This document shows positions 1 through 7,508 of a stretch of DNA of 14,677 bases, one piece after another. The notes under the pieces were generated by a model. That model had not been told where the DNA came from and did not search any database. It saw only the letters and a list, made by a program, of their open reading frames with translations. The translations under genes were made by a program, and so were the position numbers. Origin of the DNA: JBFJVZ01 sp041623895 (GTDB taxonomy: Bacteria; Planctomycetota; Planctomycetia; Pirellulales; Pirellulaceae). The first letter of the stretch is position 1. The number at the start of each line of letters is the position of its first letter. The DNA lies in contig JBFJVZ010000174.1 in NCBI GenBank assembly GCA_041623895.1, positions 1 to 14,677 of the forward strand, in the 5' to 3' direction.

Positions 1-26
1 ACAAGAAGACAAGTTTCCCAACCGCC

Positions 27-98
27 GGGAGGGCGACGCTCCCGCGGAGCCGCCAAACGTTTTCCGACGCTTTGGCTCGGCAGGAGCCTCGCCCTCCC
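27..98. repeat. GC-rich imperfect inverted repeat
   Basis: Two 25-base arms, 27-51 and 74-98, are near reverse complements: GGGAGGGCGA, one mismatch, GCTCC, then a few differences to AGCC. A 22-base loop separates them. The arm text resembles short GC-rich palindromes that I recall being dispersed in Pirellulales intergenic DNA; that identification is from memory. It lies about 130 bases before the sulfatase and could be the 3' hairpin of a gene left of the window, but no T-run follows either arm. Confidence 0.6.
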
Positions 99-226
99 AT
101 CAAACTCATGTTGTCATGGACGCCACAAACGCATGCTCGCTATTGGCCACAAAAAATCCCCAGACTACGATGTTTTCACCATCCCAGAGTCGGGCTCTCA
201 GGCCCGGAGAGCGCGAGTGAATTCTG

Positions 227-1651
227 ATGAGAACGGTTCAAATTATCCTGGTCCTCAGTTGGTTTGCCGCCAGTCTTTCTTGTGCGATTGCTGCTGCCGA
301 TCAACCGCCCAACGTGTTGATCATCATGGCGGACGATTGCACGCACAGTGATCTGCCGCTGTATGGCGGGCAGAATGCAAAGACTCCGCATCTGGATCAG
401 CTGGCGAGCGAGGGCTTAACCTTCAATCGCGCTTACCTGGCCGAGGCGATGTGTCAGCCCTGCCGCGCCGAACTGTACAGCGGTCTGTATCCGATGCGAA
501 ACGGTTGCAACTGGAATCATTCGGCCAGCCTGCCGGAGACGCGAAGCATGCCCCACCACCTTGGCCACTTGGGTTATCGCGTCGCTCTGGCGGGCAAAGT
601 CCATGTGCAACCCAAACAGGCGTTTCCCTTCGAGCTGCTTGACGGTTTTGACCGGAGCTGCGTTCGAGACCCAACGTTGCAGCATGATTTGCACGCGACG
701 CGCTCGTTCATGCAGCGCGATGCTGGGCCTTTTTGTTTGGTAGTCGCGCTGGTCGAGCCGCACGTGCCATGGGTGATGGGTGACAAGTCGCAATACCCGC
801 CCGGTAAGATCAAGCTTCCGCCAAACATTGCGGATACTGCCAAAACGCGAGAAGCTTTTTCAAGATATCTGGCCGAGATCACGTACATGGATTCCCAAGT
901 CGGCGATCTGCTTTCGGCACTGAAAACCTGCGGGAAAGCCGACAACACGCTGGTGCTGTTCACGTCGGAACAAGGCTCACAATTTCCCGGCTGCAAATGG
1001 ACGAATTGGGATACCGGGGTGCACACGGCATTGATCGCGCGTTGGCCCGGCGTGGTAGCGGCGGGCAAACGCACAAATGCACTCGTGCAATACGCCGATG
1101 TCTTGCCGACCTTGCTGGACGCTGCCGGCCATCAACCTGATGCGGCGAAGTTTGATGGCACAAGTTTCCTGGCAGTGCTGAAGGGACAGATAGATTCGCA
1201 TCGACAATATGCTTACGGAACACACAACAACGTTCCCGAAGGTCCTCCCTATCCCGTGCGCAGCATCACCGACGGCACCTATCACTACATTCGGAATCTG
1301 CAGCCGGAGAATCTATATATTGAGAAGCACTTGATGGGAATTCAGGGCGACGGCAAGCTGAATAATCCGTACTGGCAAACCTGGATCGGCGAAGCGTGGC
1401 GGAACGAAGAGACCTACAAATTGGTTCAGCGTTATCTGCGGCGACCGCCCGAACAGTTGTATCACCTGGAGACTGACCGGTATGAAATGCAAAACCTTGC
1501 CGACAGTGATTCGGTTGCGGACATCAAAAGGCAACTGAGTGACGAATTGGATCGCTGGATGAAAGCGCAAGGTGATCCCGGGGCCGAACAAGACACCCAT
1601 CGCTCGCATCAAGCGGCCCGGAAGGGCGAGCATCGTTTTCGCCCAAAATAG
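227..1651 (+). CDS. Secreted sulfatase (type I, formylglycine-dependent)
   Basis: Family S1 arylsulfatases hydrolyse sulfate esters or sulfamates, and planctomycetes use many of them on sulfated polysaccharides. Seen here (474 aa): a signal peptide (residues 1-23, cleavage near AIAAA) gives an exported enzyme. The metal-binding start N-V-L-I-I-M-A-D36-D37 follows. The C76-x-P-x-R80 motif contains the Cys that a maturase converts to formylglycine. G123-K-x-H126 and E177-P-H179 complete the core. The usual D-[NH]-G calcium site near residue 248 reads S-E248-Q249-G, followed by the CKW motif with Lys257. Overall it resembles the heparan N-sulfatase (SGSH)-like branch, but the substrate is unknown. 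The ATG at 227 places the signal peptide correctly; only a weak GGAGA lies upstream, at 206-210. No maturase is present in the window. Confidence 0.93.
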   Translation: MRTVQIILVLSWFAASLSCAIAAADQPPNVLIIMADDCTHSDLPLYGGQNAKTPHLDQLASEGLTFNRAYLAEAMCQPCRAELYSGLYPMRNGCNWNHSASLPETRSMPHHLGHLGYRVALAGKVHVQPKQAFPFELLDGFDRSCVRDPTLQHDLHATRSFMQRDAGPFCLVVALVEPHVPWVMGDKSQYPPGKIKLPPNIADTAKTREAFSRYLAEITYMDSQVGDLLSALKTCGKADNTLVLFTSEQGSQFPGCKWTNWDTGVHTALIARWPGVVAAGKRTNALVQYADVLPTLLDAAGHQPDAAKFDGTSFLAVLKGQIDSHRQYAYGTHNNVPEGPPYPVRSITDGTYHYIRNLQPENLYIEKHLMGIQGDGKLNNPYWQTWIGEAWRNEETYKLVQRYLRRPPEQLYHLETDRYEMQNLADSDSVADIKRQLSDELDRWMKAQGDPGAEQDTHRSHQAARKGEHRFRPK

Positions 1652-1688
1652 ATTTCTTTTTCGGAGGTGCAGCAGACGGCGTAATGTC

Positions 1689-1765
1689 GGGAAAAGGGTC
1701 AGGCACCAATAGCCGGTACGGGCCGAAGGGCGTTTCGCACTATTGGTGCCTGACCCCCTTTTCCC
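1689..1765. repeat. REP-like long hairpin element, copy 1
   Basis: The left arm (1689-1712) and right arm (1740-1765) are perfect reverse complements over 24 bases except for a 2-base C bulge. They enclose a 27-base loop. The arms contain GGGTCAGGCACCAATAG and its complement. Repeats with a GGGTCAG core are, as I recall, common in planctomycetes and other environmental bacteria and are often linked to REP-associated tyrosine transposases (Y1 family). It starts 37 bases after the sulfatase stop and may also end transcription there. A second, diverged copy lies at the right end of the window. Confidence 0.8.
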
Positions 1766-1854
1766 GGTTGCTCGTCCGTTGCCTCTGCCGGCGCGGCCGA
1801 TGACAATGCAGACTGTGATTTTTCGATCCCACACTGAATCCTTCAGCATTTCCC

Positions 1855-3207
1855 ATGGACCGCAGAAAATTCTTTCATCAAACCGCCGCTGCCGCATCAG
1901 TTGCAGCGATCGCCAGTCGCGCCTATGCCGCGCCAAGCACCAAGGCGAGACGTGTGGGCTTGATCGGTTGCGGCTGGTATGGCAAATGTGATTTGCTGCA
2001 ATTGATGAACATCGAACCCCTTGAAGTGGTTTCGTTGTGCGATGTGGACTCCAGGCTGCTGGGCGAGGCGGCCGGCTTGATCGAGTCTCGTCAAGTATCC
2101 AAGCAACGTCCACGGACATACGCCAGCTACCAAGCGCTGCTGGCCGAGAAAGATTTGGACATTGTCTTGATCGCTACGCCTGATCATTGGCACGCATTGC
2201 CGATGATTGCTGCTGTCGAAGCCGGCGCCGACGTTTATGTGCAAAAGCCGACGGGCGTCGACGTGCTGGAAAGCAAAGCCATGCTGGACGCCGCCCGTCG
2301 CACCGGCCGGGTGGTCCAAGTCGGCACCCAGCGACGAAGCACGCCACACTTGATCGAAGCAAAGCGGCGAGTCGTCGATGAGGGTTTGCTGGGGAACATC
2401 GCTCATGCCGAGATCTTTTGTTATTACCACATGCGGGCTCGGGCGAATCCGCCCGATACCGATCCGCCGCCGCACTTGGATTATGAAGCTTGGACGGGTC
2501 CGGCTCCGATGCGACCGTACAACGAACTGGTGCATCCGCGTTCCTGGCGGGCTTTCATGGAGTACGGCAACGGGATTGTCGGTGACATGTGCGTGCACAT
2601 GTTGGATATGGTTCGTTGGCAGCTTGACCTGGGTTGGCCCAACAGTATCAGCAGCAGCGGCGGGATTCTGGTCGACCAGCAATCGAAGGCAAACATCACC
2701 GACACGCAAACGGCCGTATTCGCTTTCGATGATTTGCAAGTCGCCTGGACGCACCGCTCCTGGGGTTCGGCACCCGATCCCGAGTACCCCTGGGCCGGCA
2801 TTATCTACGGCGACAAAGGCACGCTGAAGCAAAGCGTCAACAAATACGAATTCATTCCACGCGGCGGTGGAAAAAGATTGCAGGGCGCAGCGGTGATCGA
2901 GGAAGACAAATATCCCAGTGACACCTCGGATAAAGAAAACTGGCGGCTGGAACTACACGTTGCTTCGGCGATTCGCGGCCACATGCGAGACTTTTTGGAC
3001 GCCATCGATGACCGCAGCCGACCGATCGCCGATATTGAACAAGGTCACATCAGTAGTGCTTCCTGCATCATGGCCAACAACGCGATGACGTTGGGCCGGA
3101 CACTGCGGTTTGATCCCGAAACGCACACGGTCGTTGCTGACGACCAGGCGACCAAACTGCTGAAGCGACCGTACCGCAAGCCATACATTCATCCGTCGGA
3201 AGCCTAA
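1855..3207 (+). CDS. Tat-exported Gfo/Idh/MocA family oxidoreductase
   Basis: This NAD(P)-dependent sugar or polyol dehydrogenase family member has 450 aa. A twin-arginine signal is visible (D2-R-R-K-F-F7, Ala-rich h-region to about residue 26), so the protein is probably exported folded with its cofactor. The Rossmann motif is G35-L-I-G-C-G-W-Y-G43. The family's EKP motif reads Q130-K-P132, keeping the Lys. The C-terminal domain has G-D244-M-C-V-H248-M-L-D, matching the family's D-x3-H catalytic region. Exported members of this family are abundant in planctomycetes and often lie near sulfatases and PQQ-type propeller genes, which suggests polysaccharide use; the sugar substrate cannot be deduced. 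The next gene starts 15 bases downstream, so it probably heads a five-gene run. Confidence 0.93.
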   Translation: MDRRKFFHQTAAAASVAAIASRAYAAPSTKARRVGLIGCGWYGKCDLLQLMNIEPLEVVSLCDVDSRLLGEAAGLIESRQVSKQRPRTYASYQALLAEKDLDIVLIATPDHWHALPMIAAVEAGADVYVQKPTGVDVLESKAMLDAARRTGRVVQVGTQRRSTPHLIEAKRRVVDEGLLGNIAHAEIFCYYHMRARANPPDTDPPPHLDYEAWTGPAPMRPYNELVHPRSWRAFMEYGNGIVGDMCVHMLDMVRWQLDLGWPNSISSSGGILVDQQSKANITDTQTAVFAFDDLQVAWTHRSWGSAPDPEYPWAGIIYGDKGTLKQSVNKYEFIPRGGGKRLQGAAVIEEDKYPSDTSDKENWRLELHVASAIRGHMRDFLDAIDDRSRPIADIEQGHISSASCIMANNAMTLGRTLRFDPETHTVVADDQATKLLKRPYRKPYIHPSEA

Positions 3208-3222
3208 GGAAAATCAAACATC

Positions 3223-4512
3223 ATGCGATCTGCTGCCGCTCTACTGCTGTGCACCTTGGCCGTTCAGCTGTGCGCCGATGATTGGCCGCAGTGGCGGGGG
3301 ATCAACCGCGATGCGGTGCTCAGTCCCGCCGAGCAGGTTGAAACGTTGCCGCAGCGAATCGTCAAACGAAAGTGGTCGGTGGAGATCGGCGGTGGATACA
3401 GCGGGCCGACCGTTGCCGATGGTCGCGTCTATGTGATGGATCGCGGGCTCAGTGGCGGCACTCAGCAAATCGAAAGGATCCTATGTTTTGCCGCCAGCGA
3501 CGGTTCGTCCGTTTGGGAACACTCGTACGAATCGAAATACACCGTCGGTTACACGGCCGGACCGCGAGCGGCAGTGACGATTCACCAGGGCAAGGCGTTT
3601 GCCGTTGGAGCGATGGGGCATTTTCATTGCTTGAATGCGAAGACCGGCGATCTGTTATGGTCTCATGATCTACAGAGTGAATACGAGATTCGCATGCCGA
3701 TCTGGGGAATCACCGCTTCGCCTTTGATCTATCAGGACTTGGTGATTCAGATAACAGCAGGCGCGAAAGACGCCTGTGTGGTGGCATTTGATATCGAAAA
3801 CGGCAAGCAGCGCTGGCGATCGATTGACGAGCGGGCCGGATACAGTTCACCAGTTTTGATCAAACAAGGCGACCAAGATGTTGTCGTTTGCTGGACGGGC
3901 GAGAGCATTAGCGGGCTTGATCCAAGTAGCGGTGAGGTTTTTTGGAGCATTCCCATGCTGCCGCGGAACATGCCGATCGGTGTGCCGACTCCCGTGATCG
4001 ACGACAACCTGATCTTTGTCTCGTCGTTTTATGACGGTTCGATGCTGATCGAATTCGACCGCGAAAAGCCGCAGGCCAAACAGTTATGGTTTCGCGTCGG
4101 TGAGAGCGAAAAAAACACAGACGCCTTGCACTGCATGATCAGCAATCCCGTGATTCGGGGTGATTACATCTACGGCGTCGACAGTTACGGCGAACTTCGC
4201 TGTTTGGAAAAAAAGACCGGCGATCGCGTTTGGGAAGACACCACGGCAGTCAAGCGGAATCGCTGGGCGACGATCCAGATCATCAAGAATGGCGACCGGG
4301 AAATCATGTTTAATGAGCAAGGCCAATTGATTTCGGCGACACTTTCGCCGCAGGGCTACACCGAACACTCGCGAGCCGCGTTGATTGCCCCCACGCGACA
4401 GCAACTAAATCGTCGCGGCGGTGTGACTTGGGCGCACCCCGCGATCGCCGGTGGGCACATCTATGTAAGAAGCGATAAGGAACTTGTCTGTGCTCCATTG
4501 AAGCCTGAGTAA
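3223..4512 (+). CDS. Secreted PQQ-like (WD40-like) beta-propeller protein
   Basis: The 429-aa protein has a signal peptide (residues 1-18), and the mature part starts DDWPQWRG, a typical opening of planctomycete PQQ-like propeller proteins. Blade repeats carry the signature of a small residue pair, T-G-D/x and W: C-L-N-A-K-T-G-D-L-L-W (about residue 133), F-D-I-E-N-G-K-Q-R-W (about 188), L-D-P-S-S-G-E-V-F-W (about 231) and C-L-E-K-K-T-G-D-R-V-W (about 327). It is shorter than quinoprotein alcohol dehydrogenases and shows no obvious quinone-binding Cys pair. A binding or scaffold role is therefore more likely than catalysis, and true PQQ binding is uncertain. AAGGA overlaps the previous stop codon, 12 bases before the ATG. 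The gap to the next gene is 16 bases. Confidence 0.88.
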   Translation: MRSAAALLLCTLAVQLCADDWPQWRGINRDAVLSPAEQVETLPQRIVKRKWSVEIGGGYSGPTVADGRVYVMDRGLSGGTQQIERILCFAASDGSSVWEHSYESKYTVGYTAGPRAAVTIHQGKAFAVGAMGHFHCLNAKTGDLLWSHDLQSEYEIRMPIWGITASPLIYQDLVIQITAGAKDACVVAFDIENGKQRWRSIDERAGYSSPVLIKQGDQDVVVCWTGESISGLDPSSGEVFWSIPMLPRNMPIGVPTPVIDDNLIFVSSFYDGSMLIEFDREKPQAKQLWFRVGESEKNTDALHCMISNPVIRGDYIYGVDSYGELRCLEKKTGDRVWEDTTAVKRNRWATIQIIKNGDREIMFNEQGQLISATLSPQGYTEHSRAALIAPTRQQLNRRGGVTWAHPAIAGGHIYVRSDKELVCAPLKPE

Positions 4513-4528
4513 ACCTGTCTGCAAAGCG

Positions 4529-5074
4529 ATGACGAATCCTTACCAACCACCGCACGAACAATCTGAGAACCGGATGGCCCAATTGCTGGTTCCCGGAACC
4601 TATGTCGGCGGTTTTTGGGCCGTCACGGCGCTGGGAATTTTGGGCGGTGTGCTGGTTGCCGTCTTTATGTTTTTCGGCGATTTCATGAATGGCTCAGGAG
4701 TGTTGGCGTGGGTCACGCCGGCGGTTGGCTGGATAGGTGTGTTCGCGATCCTGTTGACGATGCTAACTGGCAGTCAAATTCATGCAGCCACACGAATCTT
4801 GTTGCCATTGCTGCTGGCGATTCCGGCTTACATTCTGTATGTGCCGGTTTGCACGTTCAGCGCGATGTTTTCGACATCATTCATGGGTGCCGATGGCTAC
4901 GGTCCATCGCTTCCCGGTTTGATTCTTGCCTCAGTGGTCGGGTTCGTGGGGATCCTGTTGATTTTTGCGGCCATCCTGCGATATCGATTCAAAAAACGCG
5001 TTGACCCGCAAGACTCGGAGGATCCTGGCTTGCCGGCGGTGGGCTCATCCGACTTCACGACTCCCATTGAATGA
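4529..5074 (+). CDS. Four-helix membrane protein with NPYQPP N-terminus
   Basis: The 181-aa protein has no recognised function. The N-terminus M-T-N-P-Y-Q-P-P is a short cytoplasmic tail seen, as I recall, on many small planctomycete membrane proteins. Four hydrophobic segments are visible, at about residues 26-50, 58-82, 88-113 and 127-148. A basic R-Y-R-F-K-K-R stretch and an acidic, Pro/Ser-rich C-terminal tail follow. No catalytic motif is seen. Its TGA stop overlaps the ATG of the radical SAM gene (ATGA), so the two are probably translated together. It may be a membrane anchor or partner for that enzyme, which is an inference from position only. Confidence 0.8.
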   Translation: MTNPYQPPHEQSENRMAQLLVPGTYVGGFWAVTALGILGGVLVAVFMFFGDFMNGSGVLAWVTPAVGWIGVFAILLTMLTGSQIHAATRILLPLLLAIPAYILYVPVCTFSAMFSTSFMGADGYGPSLPGLILASVVGFVGILLIFAAILRYRFKKRVDPQDSEDPGLPAVGSSDFTTPIE

Positions 5075-6573
5075 GCGGTCCCATGAACAAGCCAGTCGTG
5101 TCGATTCGACAGTCAATTGCCGCGGCGATTGATCCTCGAGACCGCGCGGACCACGTGATGATCGGAACGACGGATTCGCTTTGTCCCGATTGCATGTCGG
5201 TTGTGCCGGCAAAAATCATCACCCGCGGCCGCCGCGTTTACTTTCGCAAACGATGTCCCCAGCACGGTGTTCGCGAAGATTTCGTTTGCAGTGATTCGCA
5301 ATGGTGGGACCGAGAGGAAGGACACACGCCGTCGGTGCTGCCGCAACTGCGTTCGACAAAAGTGACGCAAGGCTGCCCGCATGACTGTGGGCTTTGCGAA
5401 GAACACGAACAACACACTTGCATCGGCCTGATCGAGCTGACCGATCGCTGCAATTTGGATTGTCCGATGTGCTATGCGGTCAGCGGAGCTGGCGGCCAAG
5501 ACCACTCGTTTGACCAGATCATTGCTTCGTTGGATCGCTTGGTGGAGTGCGAGGGGCGTCCTGAAATCTGCCAACTCTCCGGCGGCGAACCGACCATCCA
5601 TCCTGATTTTGAGCGGATTGTTGACGAGGCGCTCGCCCGTCCAATCGATTACGTGATGGTCAACACCAACGGGATTCGCCTGGCCAAAGATCCTGGGCTC
5701 GTGGAGCATCTGGCTGCCAACCGCGATCGCATCGAACTCTATTTTCAATGGGACGGTGTCGATCGCAGCGACGTGAAACGGATTCGCGGTGAAGACGTGA
5801 TCGATATCAAACGGCGTGCGCTCGATCGGCTGACGGAGGCCGATATTCATGTCACATTGGTTTCGACGTTGGCGGCCCCGATGTCGGCCGATTTCTATAA
5901 ATATTTGTGGGAGGAAACGCTCGGGCGGCCAAACGTCACGGGCCTAAGTTTACAGCCGGCGACCTACAGTGGGCGGCATTTGTTGCCCGCAGATTTAGAG
6001 GACCGGATCACGTTTCCTGATGTCATCCGGGGTCTAGCCGACGCCAGTGGTGGCATGATTCGCGAAGACGACTTTGCCCCGCTGCCATGCGCGCATCCAA
6101 ATTGTCATCAGATTTTGCTGGCGGCCCGCGAAGCTGAACAGTTGGTGCCGCTTGGCCGCGCCGCGCCGGTGGCTGAAAACCTGGACTTGATTGCCGGCGG
6201 GCTCTGCTTCACGCCGGAGCGGTCAAAGCAACTGGTGCAATTGTTCCTCGATCGCATATCGCATTGCGGCAGTGACTGTGGATGCAGCGATGTGACACAA
6301 ATCGGCAGCATACCGCAGGCAACGGGCAGTGAGTCGGATGAATTGTTACAACGATTCTTTTCTCGCGTCCTGCTCGGTCAGGCGACGGCCAAGGACTTGT
6401 TGCGGGTCACAATCACGAGTTTCTTGGACGCATATAATTTTGATGTTCGCCAGGTCATGAAATGTTGCACGCACCACGTGCTGCCCAGCGGTCATGTGGT
6501 ACCGTTTTGCGCGTACAACACGCTGTATCGTCCGGGTCATCTGTCGTTGCCGCCACTTGCTACGGAACGCTAG
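5071..6573 (+). CDS. Radical SAM protein of the Tes/MJ0619 family
   Basis: This is a full-length (500 aa) relative of archaeal tetraether synthase (Tes) and MJ0619. Tes joins two lipid tails through sp3 carbon radicals and carries several iron-sulfur centres. Visible in order: L-C38-P-D-C41 with C62-P-x-H65-G, an N-terminal metal-binding unit; C102-P-x-x-C106-x-x-C109 and C117, probable ligands of an extra cluster; C127-N-L-D-C131-P-M-C134, the CxxxCxxC that binds the SAM [4Fe-4S] cluster; S170-G-G-E-P, the SAM-binding motif; C340 and C345; C399-x3-C403-x-C405; and a C-terminal D-A-Y-N-F-D, C465-C466, P-F-C480-A-Y-N block typical of the family. There are 22 cysteines in all. The ATG at 5071 overlaps the upstream stop; ATG 5083 is an alternative. 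The Lgt-like gene starts 1 base after the stop. The substrate is unknown, and methylation of a cofactor or lipid is an alternative to tail joining. Confidence 0.88.
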   Translation: MSGPMNKPVVSIRQSIAAAIDPRDRADHVMIGTTDSLCPDCMSVVPAKIITRGRRVYFRKRCPQHGVREDFVCSDSQWWDREEGHTPSVLPQLRSTKVTQGCPHDCGLCEEHEQHTCIGLIELTDRCNLDCPMCYAVSGAGGQDHSFDQIIASLDRLVECEGRPEICQLSGGEPTIHPDFERIVDEALARPIDYVMVNTNGIRLAKDPGLVEHLAANRDRIELYFQWDGVDRSDVKRIRGEDVIDIKRRALDRLTEADIHVTLVSTLAAPMSADFYKYLWEETLGRPNVTGLSLQPATYSGRHLLPADLEDRITFPDVIRGLADASGGMIREDDFAPLPCAHPNCHQILLAAREAEQLVPLGRAAPVAENLDLIAGGLCFTPERSKQLVQLFLDRISHCGSDCGCSDVTQIGSIPQATGSESDELLQRFFSRVLLGQATAKDLLRVTITSFLDAYNFDVRQVMKCCTHHVLPSGHVVPFCAYNTLYRPGHLSLPPLATER

Positions 6574-6574
6574 C

Positions 6575-7303
6575 GTGTTGGGCTCACGATCGGCTTATGC
6601 AATCTGCATGCTGCTAGCGACGGTGGTTGCGGCGGTGTTGCTGCGCCGCCGCCAGGCCGGTCTTCAGCTGGATAAAGTTCAAAAGTTGGGGATTGCGATT
6701 GGCGGTCTGATTGGAGCGACACTGGCGGCGAAGCTTCCATTCATGCTGGGCGCCGACCCGGCCGCGGGCGTCGTGGCGGCCTGGCTCAGTGATGGCAAGA
6801 CGATTCTGTGGGCGTTGGTGGGCGGATACGTCGGCGTCGAAATCGCCAAGTGGGCGCTGCACGTTTCCACGTCGACGGGCGATACATTTGTAGTTCCGGT
6901 CGCTCTGGCAATCGCGATCGGCCGCATCGGTTGCTTCTTGTACGGCTGTTGTTACGGCATCCAAACCGATCAGAGCTGGGGCATCCGATTCGTGACTGCA
7001 CCCGATGCGGGAACGGTCTTGCGGCACCCGGCACAGCTGTACGAGATCGCTTTCCATGTCAGTTTCGCTTTGATTGCCTGGTCGGCGATCTCCGCTGGCC
7101 GCGAACATGCGACGATGAAGGGCAATTGGATGCCGATGTACATGATTTCTTATGCGACATTTCGTTTCATCAGCGAGTACTGGCGTCCTGAAGCTCACCT
7201 GGCAGGAGGACTGACTTTCTATCAGTGGAGCGCCATCGCGATTGGGTTCGGCTTTATTGTCTTGCTGCTGGATCGTGGCGGTCGTCGGAGCAAGACAAGT
7301 TGA
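6575..7303 (+). CDS. Lgt-like integral membrane protein (prolipoprotein diacylglyceryl transferase family)
   Basis: The 242-aa protein has about seven membrane helices. Family anchors are present: G116-R-I-G-C-F121 followed by G-C-C-Y-G128, H151-P-A-Q-L-Y-E157, and R197-F-I-S-E201-Y-W-R204, matching the G-R-x-G-N-F, P-S-Q-L-Y-E and R239/E243 regions of E. coli Lgt. By hand alignment, E. coli His103 falls on V82, Asn146 on C120 and Glu151 on C125, while Arg143, Gly154, Arg239 and Glu243 are kept. Canonical Lgt moves diacylglycerol from phosphatidylglycerol to lipoprotein cysteines; this variant may act on another acceptor. The GTG at 6575 lies 1 base after the radical SAM stop and puts the first helix at residues 7-24. 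A longer frame from ATG 6494 is rejected because its extra residues are a shadow of the upstream gene. ATG 6608 would cut the first helix. Confidence 0.82.
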   Translation: MLGSRSAYAICMLLATVVAAVLLRRRQAGLQLDKVQKLGIAIGGLIGATLAAKLPFMLGADPAAGVVAAWLSDGKTILWALVGGYVGVEIAKWALHVSTSTGDTFVVPVALAIAIGRIGCFLYGCCYGIQTDQSWGIRFVTAPDAGTVLRHPAQLYEIAFHVSFALIAWSAISAGREHATMKGNWMPMYMISYATFRFISEYWRPEAHLAGGLTFYQWSAIAIGFGFIVLLLDRGGRRSKTS

Positions 7304-7432
7304 CGTAAGGCAACAATCAATCTGGCCCTACCGCAAGGCCCGCCAGGAGGTCGTGCAGTGTTTAAGTTTTGGGTCAGATCGGCGAGCTTCAGCGAGTCAA
7401 TCGCAGCCCCAACTTCTCGCACGAACAGCAAC

Positions 7433-7460
7433 ACGCGTCACGGCTCATTGAATCAACAAG
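7433..7460. repeat. Dispersed repeat fragment (copy A)
   Basis: ACGCGTCACGGCTCA (7433-7447) is followed directly by TGAATCAACAAG (7449-7460). Both modules recur in the spacer after RNase III, at 10589-10603 with one mismatch and 10572-10583 exactly, but in swapped order. This suggests pieces of a dispersed repeat family that has been rearranged. Confidence 0.55.
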
Positions 7461-7489
7461 CCGGTAAGAGCAACGGGGGACCGGCGAAA

Positions 7490-7508
7490 TCCAATTCGGA
7501 GAATTGGA
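7490..7508. repeat. Perfect 8-bp hairpin
   Basis: TCCAATTC (7490-7497), loop GGA, GAATTGGA (7501-7508). It lies 187 bases after the Lgt-like stop and has no following T-run, so it is not a standard intrinsic terminator. It could be part of the phosphatase leader or a repeat. Confidence 0.45.

Noticed and set aside
133..351. 72-codon plus-strand frame before the sulfatase
   Set aside because: It overlaps the sulfatase signal peptide in another frame and has no recognisable features.
1689..1765. Treating the hairpin only as the sulfatase terminator
   Set aside because: The arms are much longer than a normal terminator, no clean T-run follows, and a related copy occurs elsewhere, so a repeat is the better explanation.
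1313..2119. 268-codon minus-strand frame across the sulfatase end
   Set aside because: It is antisense to the sulfatase, the hairpin repeat and the oxidoreductase start, and has no domain features; its length reflects GC-rich codon structure of the opposite strand.
1897..2832. 311-codon minus-strand frame
   Set aside because: It is fully antisense to the oxidoreductase, whose motifs fix the real frame.
5113..5850. 245-codon minus-strand frame
   Set aside because: It is antisense to the radical SAM core, including the CxxxCxxC motif.
6494..6574. Longer start (ATG 6494) for the Lgt-like gene
   Set aside because: The extra 27 residues lie antiframe to the conserved C-terminal block of the radical SAM gene and are Arg/Cys-rich, unlike a membrane protein start.
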